Shown here one piece after another: positions 44,078 to 61,948 of a DNA stretch of 64,000 bases; position 1 is the first letter of the stretch, and each line of letters begins with the position of its first letter. Position numbers and translations under genes: made by a program. The notes beneath the pieces were generated by a model. It made no database searches and was not told the origin of the DNA. It was given only the letters and a program-made list of their open reading frames with translations. This DNA is from Janthinobacterium sp. J1-1 (GTDB taxonomy: Bacteria; Pseudomonadota; Gammaproteobacteria; Burkholderiales; Burkholderiaceae_D), in contig NZ_CP132339.1 of the NCBI RefSeq assembly GCF_030944405.1, positions 620,001-684,000 of the forward strand. The letters are read 5' to 3'.

Positions 44078-45670
44078 ATGACCGACCTCACAGCCGATGC
44101 AGACGACAACTGGCTGCTCGACGAGGATGAGCCAGTGGCGGCCTTGAGCGGAGCGGCGGCGCCTGACCAGCGCCTGTGGCGCGTCCTGATCGTTGACGAT
44201 GACGTCGATGTGCATGCGGTCACGCGGCTGGCGCTGCGCAACGTCAATTTCAAGGGCCGCGAGCTGGAGCTGTTTTCCGCCTACAGCGGCCGCGAAGCGT
44301 TCGATATCTTGCGCGACACGCCCGATATCGCGCTGGTGCTGCTCGACGTGGTGATGGAAACCGACGATGCGGGCCTGATCCTGGCCAAGCGCATCCGCGC
44401 CGAACTGAACAACCATATCGTGCGGGTGGTCCTGCGTACGGGCCAGCCGGGCCAGGCGCCCGAGCAGCGCGTGATCGTCGAGTACGACATCAACGACTAC
44501 AAGGCGAAGACCGAGCTGACCACGCAAAAGCTGTTTACCACCGTCATTTCGGCCCTGCGCGCGTATGAAAGCCTGATGATGCTCGAGCGCAGCCGCATCG
44601 GCCTGGGCAAGATCCTGGCCGGCGCCACCAATCTGTACCAGATCCATTCCCTGCGTGAATTCGCCTCCGGCGTGCTGAACCAGGTCAGCGCCATCCTCGA
44701 CGTGGGCGCCGACGGCGTGCTGTGCCTGATGCAGGGCGGCGCCGGCCAGCCCGAAGTGGTGGCCGCCACCGGCACCTATGCGGCGCTGGCCGAATCAAAC
44801 GCGATGCCGCCCGAACATGCGCTGACGGCGGCGATCGACAAGGCCTTTGCGGAAAAGCGCAGCCAGTTCGAGCATCCGGCCAATGTGCTGTTCATCCATA
44901 CGGAAAGCAAGCGCGAGCTGGCCATTTCGATCACGCCGCCGTGGCCGCTGGCACCGATCCAGCGCGACTTGCTGGAAGTGTTTTGCGAGCGCATCGCCGC
45001 CGCCTTCGACAATCTGTACATGTTCGGCCAGTTGCGCAAGGCCCAGGAAGCGACCGTGGTGGCGCTGGCCGACCTGGCCGAATTTCGCGACAGCGACACC
45101 GGCGGCCATGTGCGGCGGGTGCAGCAGCTGACCGACGCCATCGCCCAGCGCATGAAGCTGCGCGGCGTCTGCCTTGACGAGCTGACGCCGCAACTGCTCG
45201 ACATGATCGGCCTGGCCAGCATCCTGCACGACGTCGGCAAGGTCGCCACGCCGGACGCGGTGCTGTTGAAACCGGGCCTGCACACGGAGCAGGAAAGGGC
45301 GCAGATGCAGCTGCACGCCAGCGTCGGGCGCACCATCCTCGAGCGGGCCGCCAATATGGTCGACGGCGTCAGCTACCTGACCTATGGCGCGCAGATCGCC
45401 GGCGGCCACCACGAGCATTTCGACGGCGCCGGCTATCCGAACGGCCTGAAGGGACGCGCGATCCCGCTGGCCGCGCGCATCGTGGCGGTGGTCGACGTGT
45501 TCGACGCCCTGCTGCACGAGCGGCCCTACAAGGAACCGTGGCCGTATCCGCAGGTGCGCGAGTATATCGAGCAGCGCAGCGGCAGCCAGTTCGATCCGGA
45601 AGTGGTGGCCGCGCTGCTCGACCTGATCGACAACCAGCCGCAGCTATGGCATCCGGAGCACGCCGCCTGA
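44078..45670 (+). CDS. Response regulator with DUF3369 and HD-GYP phosphodiesterase domain
   Basis: A 530-residue regulator. Receiver domain (about 40-160) with the acidic pair IVDDDVDV, phospho-acceptor in LVLLDVVME, and the Lys in NDYKAKTEL. A middle GAF-like DUF3369 domain (about 170-320) follows. The C-terminal HD-GYP domain has ILHDVGKVATPD and HHEHFDGAGYPNGLKG, so it should hydrolyse cyclic di-GMP. AGGAG precedes ATG 44078. No histidine kinase is adjacent. The next gene, a TPR protein with a degenerate receiver, follows after 16 bases and is probably cotranscribed. Confidence 0.93.
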   Translation: MTDLTADADDNWLLDEDEPVAALSGAAAPDQRLWRVLIVDDDVDVHAVTRLALRNVNFKGRELELFSAYSGREAFDILRDTPDIALVLLDVVMETDDAGLILAKRIRAELNNHIVRVVLRTGQPGQAPEQRVIVEYDINDYKAKTELTTQKLFTTVISALRAYESLMMLERSRIGLGKILAGATNLYQIHSLREFASGVLNQVSAILDVGADGVLCLMQGGAGQPEVVAATGTYAALAESNAMPPEHALTAAIDKAFAEKRSQFEHPANVLFIHTESKRELAISITPPWPLAPIQRDLLEVFCERIAAAFDNLYMFGQLRKAQEATVVALADLAEFRDSDTGGHVRRVQQLTDAIAQRMKLRGVCLDELTPQLLDMIGLASILHDVGKVATPDAVLLKPGLHTEQERAQMQLHASVGRTILERAANMVDGVSYLTYGAQIAGGHHEHFDGAGYPNGLKGRAIPLAARIVAVVDVFDALLHERPYKEPWPYPQVREYIEQRSGSQFDPEVVAALLDLIDNQPQLWHPEHAA

Positions 45671-45686
45671 TGCCGCCGTGCGCGAC

Positions 45687-47333
45687 ATGAAGGACTTCAA
45701 GGGGCTGTCGGCCCTGATCATCGAGCCGCATGGCGGCATGCGCTCGAGCCTGCACAATATGCTCAATCTGTGCGGCCTGGCCAAGATCGACGACGCCGCC
45801 AGTTCCAGCCAGGCGATCCGCATGCTGGGCAACCGCAGCTACGACCTGATCCTGTGCGAATACGACCTCGAAGGCGGGCAGGACGGCCAGCAGATGCTGG
45901 AAGACCTGCGCCACCACCGCCTGATCCACGCCTCGACCATGTTTTTCATGGTCACCGGCGAAGGCAGCTTTGCCAAGGTGGTCAGCGCGGTCGAGCTGCT
46001 GCCGACCGACTACATTCTGAAACCGTTCACGGCCGACAACATGTTGGAACGCATCGCCCGCGCCGTCGACAAGCGCGCCGCCTTCATGCCGGTGCACGAA
46101 CTGATCGATGTCGGCAACGAGCGCGGCGCGATTGCGGCCTGCGGCGAAGGGGCCAGCCTGTATCCGCGCTACGCCACCGATTTCCTGCGCCTGCGCGCGG
46201 AACTGCACCTGCTGCTGGGCGAGGCGGCCGAGGCCGAGCCCATCTATGCTTCGCTGTATGAGGCCAAGGCGATCGGCTGGGCCCGCTTGGGCCAGGCCAA
46301 GACGCAGTTCCTGCAGGGCGATTACCCGGCCGCGCAGGCGATGCTGGAAGAACTGCTGGACAACAACAAGCGTTTTCTCGACGCCTATGACTGGCTGGCG
46401 CGCACGCACCAGGCGCAAGGCCACCAGCAGGCGGCGCAAAACGCGCTGGCCGACGCGGTGGCCTTGTCGCCGCACGCGGTGCGCCGCCTGCGCCGCCTGG
46501 GTGAGGCCGCGCTGGCGGCCGACGACGTCGACATGGCGGAAAAGGTGCTGAAACTGGTGGTCGGCAAGGCCAAGTATTCGGAATTCCGCGATCCGGAAGA
46601 CCATGTGCGCCTGGTGCAGACCCTGGTGCGCAAGAACGATCCGCTGCAGGCCGGCGCCGTGATCCGCGAGCTGGACCGCACCATGGGCGGCCAGCCGAAC
46701 ACGGAGCTGTGCAGCGCCCTGTGCAGCGCCATGCTGCATGGGCAGACCGGCAACCAGGTGCGCCTGCAGGAATCGCTGGACGCGGCGCTGGCCGCCAACC
46801 GCCACAGCGGCGGCGCCTCGAACGCGGTCAAGACGGAGCTGGCGCGCTACTGCCTGGCCCATGGGCGCGAGGATGGCGCGGCCGAGGTGATGCGCGAGGT
46901 GATGCGCAATGCCCCCGACAGCGCGGCCATGACGCGCGCGATGGCCGTGTTCGAGCAAAGCGGCCGCGACGAACTGGCCAAGGCGCTGGCACGGCAAAGC
47001 CGCCAGGAAGTGGCCGATATGGTGGCCGCCGGTGCGGCCAAGGCGGGGCAGGGCGACTTCCGCGGCGCCGTCGAGCTGATGAGCGAGGCCGTCACGCGCC
47101 TGCCCGACAATCCGCAAGTGGTGTTCAACGCCGCCGTGGCGGTGCTGAAATGCCTGGAGCATGAAGGCTGGGATGAGCGCCTGGGCCAGCAGGTATTGAG
47201 CCTGATCGCCGGCGTGCGCCGGCTCGACCCGCGCAACCCCAAATTGCCGGTGCTGTCGGGCCTGCACCAGCAGTTGCTGCGCAAGTACAAGCCGGGCGGC
47301 GCGGCCTGGATGCACCCGCCTGACGCCCGTTGA
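45687..47333 (+). CDS. Tetratricopeptide protein with degenerate receiver domain
   Basis: A 548-residue protein. Residues 1-125 have a CheY-like fold (LSALIIEPHGGMRSSLHNML, YDLILCEYDLEGGQDG, TDYILKPFTADNM). The acidic pair is EP instead of DD and the expected phospho-acceptor Asp is Glu (CEYDL), so phosphorylation by a kinase is doubtful. From about 155 on there are tetratricopeptide-like helix pairs for protein binding. It sits 16 bases after the HD-GYP gene and probably acts with it, for example as a phosphorylation-independent partner. No Shine-Dalgarno is clear; GTG 45678 is an alternative start. Confidence 0.85.
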   Translation: MKDFKGLSALIIEPHGGMRSSLHNMLNLCGLAKIDDAASSSQAIRMLGNRSYDLILCEYDLEGGQDGQQMLEDLRHHRLIHASTMFFMVTGEGSFAKVVSAVELLPTDYILKPFTADNMLERIARAVDKRAAFMPVHELIDVGNERGAIAACGEGASLYPRYATDFLRLRAELHLLLGEAAEAEPIYASLYEAKAIGWARLGQAKTQFLQGDYPAAQAMLEELLDNNKRFLDAYDWLARTHQAQGHQQAAQNALADAVALSPHAVRRLRRLGEAALAADDVDMAEKVLKLVVGKAKYSEFRDPEDHVRLVQTLVRKNDPLQAGAVIRELDRTMGGQPNTELCSALCSAMLHGQTGNQVRLQESLDAALAANRHSGGASNAVKTELARYCLAHGREDGAAEVMREVMRNAPDSAAMTRAMAVFEQSGRDELAKALARQSRQEVADMVAAGAAKAGQGDFRGAVELMSEAVTRLPDNPQVVFNAAVAVLKCLEHEGWDERLGQQVLSLIAGVRRLDPRNPKLPVLSGLHQQLLRKYKPGGAAWMHPPDAR

Positions 47334-47408
47334 ATCGGGTGCTGGCACGGGAAAATGCGGGGTGCAAGCAGGGGGCACAAAAAAAATGCAAAAATTTTTC
47401 GCCAACCC

Positions 47409-47438
47409 TTGCACATTATTAATTTGGGGGCTTATAAT
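47409..47438 (+). promoter_or_regulatory. Sigma-70 promoter of the tRNA-tuf cluster
   Basis: TTGCAC (47409-47414) and TATAAT (47433-47438) are separated by 18 bp, predicting a start near 47445, about 100 bp before tRNA-Tyr. The strength suits stable RNA and EF-Tu expression. Confidence 0.85.
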
Positions 47439-47545
47439 CACGCCCCGAAGCAGCCAACTTCTTCTTTATAAGCAAATGCAGCAGCAAGCGATGCGAAACA
47501 AGGTTGACAGTTGTGAGTAGATGCTTCATACTCTGCGGTTCCCGC

Positions 47546-47629
<84 letters not shown>

Positions 47630-47681
47630 AGTTTTTGCAAGAAAACTGGGTAAGCAAGTGAAGATAAGTGAACGATACCTC

Positions 47682-47755
47682 GCGGGTGTAGCTCAATGGT
47701 AGAGCAGAAGCCTTCCAAGCTTACGACGAGGGTTCGATTCCCTTCACCCGCTCCA
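47682..47755 (+). tRNA. tRNA-Gly (TCC)
   Basis: Acceptor GCGGGTG (47682-47688) pairs with CACCCGC (47745-47751), discriminator T, encoded CCA. The anticodon loop CTTCCAA gives anticodon TCC at 47714-47716; the T arm has GGTTCGATTCC. Confidence 0.97.
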
Positions 47756-47798
47756 GTTCCCGTTCAGATGCTTTATGCATCCATGCAGCAAAATTACA

Positions 47799-47873
<75 letters not shown>

Positions 47874-47961
47874 GAATTCGCAGCAGGCAACACAGAAGCA
47901 ATTCAAACCAGACCGTCGGGCGTGTGCCTGAGCAATCTAATCAAATCATTAGGAGTTCAAA

Positions 47962-49152
47962 ATGGCAAAAGGTAAATTCGAACGGACCAAGCCGCACGTC
48001 AACGTCGGCACCATCGGCCACGTCGACCACGGTAAAACCACGCTGACCGCTGCAATCGCAACGGTTCTGTCGAAGAAATTCGGCGGCGAAGCCAAAGCAT
48101 ACGACCAGATCGATGCGGCTCCAGAAGAAAAAGCACGCGGCATTACCATCAACACCGCCCACGTCGAGTACGAAACGGCTTCGCGTCACTACGCGCACGT
48201 TGACTGCCCAGGCCACGCCGATTACATCAAGAACATGATTACCGGTGCAGCCCAGATGGACGGCGCGATCCTGGTGTGCTCGGCAGCTGACGGCCCGATG
48301 CCACAGACCCGCGAACACATCCTGCTGGCCCGCCAGGTTGGCGTTCCATACATCATCGTGTTCCTGAACAAGTGCGACCTGGTCGACGACGCAGAGCTGC
48401 TGGAACTGGTCGAAATGGAAGTGCGCGAGCTGTTGTCGAAATATGAATTCCCAGGCGACGACGTGCCTATCATCAAAGGTTCGGCCCGTATGGCGCTGGA
48501 AGGCAAAGAGGGCGAAATGGGCGTTGACGCCGTATTGCGTCTGGCCGATGCCCTGGATTCCTACATCCCTACGCCAGAGCGCGCTGTTGATGGTGCCTTC
48601 CTGATGCCAGTGGAAGACGTGTTCTCGATCTCGGGTCGCGGTACCGTGGTGACCGGTCGTATCGAACGCGGCATCATCAAGGTCGGCGAAGAGATCGAAA
48701 TCGTCGGCATCATCGATACCGTCAAAACGACTTGCACCGGCGTGGAAATGTTCCGCAAACTGCTGGACCAGGGTCAAGCAGGCGACAACGTTGGTCTGCT
48801 GCTGCGCGGCACCAAGCGTGAAGACGTGCAACGTGGTCAAGTTCTGGCAAAGCCAGGCTCGATCAAACCGCACAACCACTTCACCGGCGAGATCTATGTC
48901 CTGTCGAAAGACGAAGGCGGCCGTCACACGCCATTCTTCAACAACTATCGTCCACAGTTCTACTTCCGTACGACGGACGTGACCGGTTCGATCGAGTTGC
49001 CAGCAGACAAAGAAATGGTCATGCCAGGCGATAACGTGTCGATCACCGTCAAGCTGATCAACCCGATCGCGATGGAAGAAGGCCTGCGTTTCGCTATCCG
49101 TGAAGGTGGTCGTACTGTTGGCGCCGGCGTGGTTGCAAAAATTCTCGCATAA
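47962..49152 (+). CDS. tuf: Elongation factor Tu
   Basis: EF-Tu brings aminoacyl-tRNA to the ribosome. The 396-residue protein has the GTPase motifs [16 protein letters not shown] and NKCD, followed by domains II and III ending in [16 protein letters not shown] at 47951-47955 precedes ATG 47962. The Tyr-Gly-Thr-tuf-Trp tRNA arrangement before secE is the standard proteobacterial tufB order, so this is the tufB-equivalent copy; a second copy near fusA may exist elsewhere. The codon use is less GC3-biased than neighbours, as expected for a highly expressed gene. Confidence 0.99.
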   Translation: MAKGKFERTKPHVNVGTIGHVDHGKTTLTAAIATVLSKKFGGEAKAYDQIDAAPEEKARGITINTAHVEYETASRHYAHVDCPGHADYIKNMITGAAQMDGAILVCSAADGPMPQTREHILLARQVGVPYIIVFLNKCDLVDDAELLELVEMEVRELLSKYEFPGDDVPIIKGSARMALEGKEGEMGVDAVLRLADALDSYIPTPERAVDGAFLMPVEDVFSISGRGTVVTGRIERGIIKVGEEIEIVGIIDTVKTTCTGVEMFRKLLDQGQAGDNVGLLLRGTKREDVQRGQVLAKPGSIKPHNHFTGEIYVLSKDEGGRHTPFFNNYRPQFYFRTTDVTGSIELPADKEMVMPGDNVSITVKLINPIAMEEGLRFAIREGGRTVGAGVVAKILA

Positions 49153-49218
49153 GGAAACGTTATGCTTCCACTCGGGGTGTCTCGGGTGGTAGAATAGCAC
49201 TCCACAAAAGTTTTACGT

Positions 49219-49294
49219 AGGGACGTAGCTCAATTGGCAGAGCGTCGGTCTCCAAAACCGAAGGTTGGGGGTTCGATGCCCTCCGTCCCTGCCA
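49219..49294 (+). tRNA. tRNA-Trp (CCA)
   Basis: Acceptor AGGGACG (49219-49225) pairs with CGTCCCT (49284-49290), discriminator G, encoded CCA. Anticodon CCA lies at 49252-49254 and the T arm contains GGTTCGATGCC. It sits between tuf and secE as in other proteobacteria. Confidence 0.97.
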
Positions 49295-49326
49295 CCGTCA
49301 AGGTGCAGGGCACCGAAAGTAGAAAA

Positions 49327-49710
49327 ATGTCAAATCAATCCGTGCAAACCGTTAGCACGTCGAGTGACAAGATAAAAGTCGCGCTGGCAGTAGTGGCTGC
49401 GATTGCAGGAGTAGTCGGGTTTTATTACCTGGCAGGCCAACCAGCTCTGGTGCGTGCAAGCGCGCTTGTGGCTGGTTTGGTTATTGCTGTTGCGCTCTTG
49501 TATGTCTCGACGACCGGCCGTGAATTCCTGAATTTCGCCAAAGAAGCCGTGCGCGAGACCAAGAAAGTCGTTTGGCCTACCCGCAAAGAAGCCACGCAGA
49601 TCACCGCGATCGTGTTTGCCTTTGTGCTGGTCATGGCGATTTTCCTGTGGGGCACGGATAAATTGCTTGAGTTTTTGCTGTATGACATAATTCTTGGTTG
49701 GAAAAAATAA
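49327..49710 (+). CDS. secE: Preprotein translocase subunit SecE
   Basis: A 127-residue membrane protein of the SecYEG channel. Two N-terminal hydrophobic helices ([19 protein letters not shown] and [17 protein letters not shown]), an amphipathic helix with [20 protein letters not shown] (the family signature) and a third helix. ATG 49327 is chosen because upstream codons run into the tRNA-Trp. Its stop overlaps nusG (TAATG). Confidence 0.97.
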   Translation: MSNQSVQTVSTSSDKIKVALAVVAAIAGVVGFYYLAGQPALVRASALVAGLVIAVALLYVSTTGREFLNFAKEAVRETKKVVWPTRKEATQITAIVFAFVLVMAIFLWGTDKLLEFLLYDIILGWKK

Positions 49711-50330
49711 TGAGCGAAAATGTGCAAGATGACGCGGCACCCGCAGCTGGCGACGTTCCGGCAACGGAATCTGGCGCAGCGCTGAGCGTACCGGTCAGCA
49801 GCAAGCGCTGGTACGTTGTGCATGCTTATTCCGGCATGGAAAAAAGCGTCATGCGTGCACTGACCGAGCGCATCGAACGCGCCGGCATGCAAGACCAGTT
49901 CGGCCAGATCCTGGTGCCGATCGAAGAAGTGGTTGAAGTCAAGAATGGTGTGAAGTCGGTCACCGAACGTCGTTTCTACCCAGGTTATGTCCTGGTAGAA
50001 ATGGAAATGACGGACGAGAGCTGGCACTTGGTGAAAAACACCAGCAAGGTTACCGGTTTCATCGGTGGCAAATCGAACAAGCCGACGCCGATTTCCGCGC
50101 GCGAGATCGATGCCATCATGCGCCAGATGCAGGAAGGTGTTGAAAAACCCCGTCCGAAAACCTTGTACGAAGTGGGCGAGCAAGTCCGCATCAAGGATGG
50201 TCCGTTCACCGATTTCAACGGCAATGTCGAAGAAGTCAACTACGAGAAATCCAAAGTGCGCGTCTCGGTCACCATCTTCGGCCGCGCCACCCCGGTGGAG
50301 CTCGAATTCGGCCAGGTCGAAAAAGTTTAA
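49710..50330 (+). CDS. nusG: Transcription termination/antitermination factor NusG
   Basis: A 206-residue NusG, with an Ala/Asp-rich N-terminal tail longer than in E. coli (181 residues). The NGN domain starts [16 protein letters not shown] and contains [14 protein letters not shown]; the KOW domain has [21 protein letters not shown]. It couples RNA polymerase to Rho or to ribosomes. The ATG overlaps the secE stop. Confidence 0.98.
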   Translation: MSENVQDDAAPAAGDVPATESGAALSVPVSSKRWYVVHAYSGMEKSVMRALTERIERAGMQDQFGQILVPIEEVVEVKNGVKSVTERRFYPGYVLVEMEMTDESWHLVKNTSKVTGFIGGKSNKPTPISAREIDAIMRQMQEGVEKPRPKTLYEVGEQVRIKDGPFTDFNGNVEEVNYEKSKVRVSVTIFGRATPVELEFGQVEKV

Positions 50331-50389
50331 GTCTGTATCAAGCGCCACCAGGAGCGTCGCAAGAGTTACTGCGAAATCCGGTCAGAGGA

Positions 50390-50416
50390 GCCCCGCCAGG
50401 GTAGGATCGGCGGGGC
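50390..50416 (+). promoter_or_regulatory. Hairpin in the nusG-rplK intergenic leader
   Basis: GCCCCGCC (50390-50397) and GGCGGGGC (50409-50416) form an 8-bp perfect stem 30 bp before the rplK start. No T-run follows, so it is more likely a leader structure for the L11 operon than a terminator. In E. coli L1 represses this operon by binding its leader; whether this hairpin is that site is inference. Confidence 0.5.
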
Positions 50417-50446
50417 GCTACTACTCAATCCAAGATAGGAGCCATC

Positions 50447-50881
50447 ATGGCAAAGAAAATCATTGGTTTTATCAAGCTGCAAGTGCCAGCTGGTAAAGCA
50501 AACCCATCCCCACCAATCGGTCCAGCTCTGGGTCAACGTGGTCTGAACATCATGGAATTCTGCAAGGCCTTCAATGCACAGACCCAGGGTCTGGAGCCAG
50601 GCATGCCGATTCCAGTCGTGATCACCGCATTTGCTGACAAGTCCTTCACCTTCGTGATGAAGACGCCACCAGCAACCTACCTGATCAAAAAAGCTGCAGC
50701 GATCACCAAAGGTTCGCCGAAGCCACATACCGACAAAGTCGGTACGCTGACCCGCGCACAGGCTGAAGAAATCGCTAAATTGAAAACCCCTGATCTGACC
50801 GCTGCCGACATGGATGCTGCCGTACGCACCATCGCTGGTTCCGCACGTTCGATTGGTATCACGGTGGAAGGTGTTGTATAA
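50447..50881 (+). CDS. rplK: 50S ribosomal protein L11
   Basis: L11 forms the GTPase-associated centre. The 144-residue protein contains the signature [20 protein letters not shown] and [12 protein letters not shown], and the C-terminal RNA-binding domain with [22 protein letters not shown] ending ([14 protein letters not shown]). ATG 50447 follows AGGAG. The stop overlaps the rplA start. Confidence 0.98.
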   Translation: MAKKIIGFIKLQVPAGKANPSPPIGPALGQRGLNIMEFCKAFNAQTQGLEPGMPIPVVITAFADKSFTFVMKTPPATYLIKKAAAITKGSPKPHTDKVGTLTRAQAEEIAKLKTPDLTAADMDAAVRTIAGSARSIGITVEGVV

Positions 50882-51576
50882 TGGCTAAGTTATCCAAACG
50901 TATCAAGGCTTTCAAAGCCAAAGTTGACCGTACCAAAGCGTACGAGTTCGACAACGCTGTCGCGCTGATCAAAGAGTGCGCAACCGCCAAGTTCAATGAA
51001 TCGATCGACGTATCGGTACAACTGGGTGTTGATCCTAAGAAATCCGACCAGGTTGTTCGCGGCTCCGTCGTGCTGCCAGCTGGCACCGGCAAGACCGTAC
51101 GCGTGGCTGTATTCGCGTCGGGCGAAAAAGCGGAAGCGGCCAAGGCTGCTGGCGCCGACATCGTCGGTATGGAAGACCTGGCCGAGCAGATCAAAGCCGG
51201 CGACATGCCTTTCGACATCGTCATCGCTTCGCCAGATACCATGCGTATCGTTGGTACCCTGGGTCAGATCCTGGGCCCACGTGGCCTGATGCCTAACCCG
51301 AAGGTTGGCACTGTTACTCCTGACGTCGCTACCGCCGTGAAAAACGCGAAAGCCGGTCAAGTTCAGTACCGTACCGACAAATCCGGTATCATCCACGCTA
51401 CCATCGGCCGTAAATCGTTCGCTGACGCAGATCTGAAATCGAATCTGGTCGCACTGATCGACGCGCTGAACAAAGCCAAGCCAGCATCGAGCAAAGGCGT
51501 GTACCTGCGCAAAGTTTCGCTGTCGTCGACCATGGGCGCTGGCGTCCGTGTTGACCAGGCAAGCCTGGCAGCTTAA
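50881..51576 (+). CDS. rplA: 50S ribosomal protein L1
   Basis: L1 builds the mobile L1 stalk and in other bacteria represses its own operon. The 231-residue protein has [17 protein letters not shown] at the N-terminus and the signature [15 protein letters not shown]. The start ATG shares an A with the rplK TAA (TAATG). Confidence 0.98.
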   Translation: MAKLSKRIKAFKAKVDRTKAYEFDNAVALIKECATAKFNESIDVSVQLGVDPKKSDQVVRGSVVLPAGTGKTVRVAVFASGEKAEAAKAAGADIVGMEDLAEQIKAGDMPFDIVIASPDTMRIVGTLGQILGPRGLMPNPKVGTVTPDVATAVKNAKAGQVQYRTDKSGIIHATIGRKSFADADLKSNLVALIDALNKAKPASSKGVYLRKVSLSSTMGAGVRVDQASLAA

Positions 51577-51893
51577 GTAAAGAATCAAGTCCCGCGCGCC
51601 TCCGGGCGCTGCGGGCGCATCTTTGGGCTGTCGGCATGGTGCTACACCGTGCCGGCAGACAATCAAAGACCGTTGGGCCGACTGCGATCACACATGCAGA
51701 AGGTTAATAGGCTGGCCGGCAACGGCCAGTGCCCAACGCAGATGGTGTACCCGAACAAGTTTTGTAGTCCTCATGCTGCGTGAATCCATCCGCTCAGTTT
51801 AGTACTTCTTGACTTCGGACGCCGTGTTCGAACCGATGCAAGGCGCTCAACCACTCGGTTGTGATCGCTGAACATCATTTAAGGAGGTTGACC
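51577..51893 (+). promoter_or_regulatory. rplJL leader (317-bp non-coding region)
   Basis: No gene is visible. Two stem-loops can be drawn: TGTCGGCATGGT (about 51629-51640) with ACCGTGCCGGCA (51646-51657), and CTGGCC (51712-51717) with GGCCAG (51724-51729). The position between rplA and rplJ and this structure fit the L10 leader, where the L10-L7/L12 complex represses its own translation. A promoter for rplJ is expected here but I could not assign it. The AAGGAGG Shine-Dalgarno is at 51881-51887. Confidence 0.7.
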
Positions 51894-52436
51894 GTGAGTC
51901 TCAATCTGAATGACAAAAAGGCCGTTGTCGCCGAAGTTTCCGCACAAGTAGCAAATGCGCAAACCATCGTCGTGGCCGAATATCGTGGCATCCAGGTTGG
52001 TCACTTGACGCAACTGCGTGCTAAAGCGCGTGCCCAAGGCGTGTACCTGCGTGTGTTGAAAAACACTCTGGCTCGTCGCTCCGTTGAAGGTACCGCATTC
52101 GCCAGCCTGGCAGATGCCATGACCGGCCCGTTGATCTACTCGATCTCGGCCGATGCCGTTGCAGCAGCTAAAGTCATCGCTGACTTCGCTAAAACCAACG
52201 ACAAACTGGTCATCAAAGCAGGTAACTACGCAGGCAAGCCGCTGGATACAGCTGCTGTCACCGCGTTGGCGAGCATTCCTAGCCGTGAAGTCCTCATTTC
52301 GCAGTTGTTGGGCGTTATGCTGGCTCCGGTTTCGGGCTTTGCACGTGGTCTGGCTGCCCTGGCAGCGAAAAAAGGCGAAGGCGCCGAAGCTCCTGCAGAA
52401 GAAGCAGCAGCAGAAGAAGCCCCAGCAGCCGCTTAA
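51894..52436 (+). CDS. rplJ: 50S ribosomal protein L10
   Basis: L10 anchors L7/L12 dimers to the ribosome. The 180-residue protein starts [23 protein letters not shown] and contains [21 protein letters not shown]. The start is GTG 51894, six bases after AAGGAGG; the upstream in-frame codons do not fit the family. The C-terminal tail is a run of Glu and Ala, as usual. Confidence 0.97.
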   Translation: MSLNLNDKKAVVAEVSAQVANAQTIVVAEYRGIQVGHLTQLRAKARAQGVYLRVLKNTLARRSVEGTAFASLADAMTGPLIYSISADAVAAAKVIADFAKTNDKLVIKAGNYAGKPLDTAAVTALASIPSREVLISQLLGVMLAPVSGFARGLAALAAKKGEGAEAPAEEAAAEEAPAAA

Positions 52437-52503
52437 TTGCGCGCGCTTTTTTCTCTCAGTACCAATCTGATGTAACTAACGTAATAAATTTAGGAGTTTC
52501 AAA

Positions 52504-52875
52504 ATGGCAATTAGCAAAGACGACATCCTGGAAGCAGTTAGCGCCATGTCCGTAATGGACCTGAACGACCTGGTCAAAGCTTTCGAAGAAAAATTCGGCG
52601 TATCGGCAGCAGCAATGGCTTCGGCCGGTCCTGCAGCAGGCCCAGCAGCAGCAGCTGAAGAGCAAACCGAATTCAACGTCATCCTGGACAGCTTCGGCGC
52701 AAACAAAGTTGGCGTCATTAAAGCAGTTCGCGAAATCACCGGCCTGGGCTTGAAAGAAGCTAAAGACCTGGTCGATGGCGCACCAAAAACTGTGAAAGAA
52801 GCAGTGTCGAAAGCTGACGCTGAAGCTGCACAGAAGAAACTGGTAGAAGCCGGCGCAACCGCTTCGATCAAGTAA
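52504..52875 (+). CDS. rplL: 50S ribosomal protein L7/L12
   Basis: A 123-residue acidic stalk protein that recruits translation factors. The N-terminal dimerisation domain ([27 protein letters not shown]), an Ala-rich hinge and the C-terminal domain with [24 protein letters not shown] are all present. AGGAG lies before ATG 52504. A long hairpin follows before rpoB. Confidence 0.98.
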   Translation: MAISKDDILEAVSAMSVMDLNDLVKAFEEKFGVSAAAMASAGPAAGPAAAAEEQTEFNVILDSFGANKVGVIKAVREITGLGLKEAKDLVDGAPKTVKEAVSKADAEAAQKKLVEAGATASIK

Positions 52876-52902
52876 TATCTGTACTGGCGTCAGTTAGCGC
52901 CC

Positions 52903-52954
52903 GAGTCAAAGTCTGAGGTTTCCCCTCGCAAGGGGGGAAATCCGACTTTGGCTC
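52903..52954 (+). promoter_or_regulatory. Long hairpin between rplL and rpoB
   Basis: GAGTCAAAGTC (52903-52913) pairs with GACTTTGGCTC (52944-52954) with one G-U, and inside TTTCCCC (52919-52925) pairs with GGGGAAA (52934-52940). In E. coli the same interval holds an attenuator and an RNase III cleavage site that set the ratio of L7/L12 to RNA polymerase. This hairpin is a good counterpart; the rest of 52955-53125 has no recognised element. Confidence 0.65.
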
Positions 52955-53125
52955 CTTTGTCGTCCGCATCGTATTTGTAGTCGTTGTAAGCCGCAGTTTT
53001 TATTCGATTCAAGCCGGAAAGCAGAGCCTTGAGGTTTCGTCTGTGTCACACGCAGCCGCGAATGTTGCAAACGAGCACTTGCAAAACCTGAATTTTCTAT
53101 CCTTTCTGTCACTCACGGAGTGTCC

Positions 53126-57232
<4,107 letters not shown>

Positions 57233-57269
57233 AAGACAGCCACCTGTCATTTGGTTTGGGAAACACAAA

Positions 57270-57294
57270 GCCCGGCTGGGAAACCATGCCGGGC
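57270..57294 (+). other. Hairpin between rpoB and rpoC
   Basis: GCCCGGC (57270-57276) pairs with GCCGGGC (57288-57294) around an 11-base loop. There is no T-run; it may protect or process the rpoBC message rather than stop transcription. Confidence 0.5.
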
Positions 57295-57341
57295 AATGTA
57301 GTCTCAGGAATATAGAAATTTAATCACCTCTGGAGTGATAC

Positions 57342-61589
<4,248 letters not shown>

Positions 61590-61611
61590 CACTAGCTACT
61601 AGCTGACAAGA

Positions 61612-61647
61612 ACGGCACCCGGGAGAAATCCTTGGTGCCGTTTTTTT
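61612..61647 (+). terminator. rpoC terminator (first copy)
   Basis: ACGGCACC (61612-61619) pairs with GGTGCCGT (61634-61641), followed by seven Ts. The inner part of the stem (CGGGA against TCCTT) is mismatched, unlike the perfect second copy at 61831-61860. Confidence 0.88.
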
Positions 61648-61660
61648 ATGGTCTCTTCGT

Positions 61661-61869
61661 CGCGCACGCAAAGAGAAAGAAGTACGGGGTGGGCGAAGAG
61701 CGTCAAGCCCTGCTGCTGGCCGAGAAAGCCTCGATGGCCGGCGAAGCTGCCGAAGCGTTGCAGGACATCGAAACGCAGGCCCAGCATCACCACGGCGACG
61801 AAGCGTAACACTAGCTACTAGCTGACGAGAACGGCACCAAGGAGAAATCCTTGGTGCCGTTTTTTTATG
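61661..61869 (+). pseudogene. Degenerate second copy of the rpoC 3' end with its own terminator
   Basis: These 209 bases repeat 61443-61650 (end of rpoC, stop and terminator) with roughly a dozen changes. A cluster of changes at 61683-61693 includes one inserted base that breaks the frame, so nothing is encoded. The terminator in this copy (61831-61866) has a perfect 13-bp stem with a GAAA loop and a T-run, better than that of the first copy. The unit is nearly head-to-tail, with 10 bases between copies. Confidence 0.9.
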
Positions 61870-61948
61870 CCCAATCGAATCATGCTGTTCGCTGCTCAGG
61901 CGCTCTTCTCACGCCAGTTTCCAGCGTGCTCGTGCTAAGATCTGGCGC

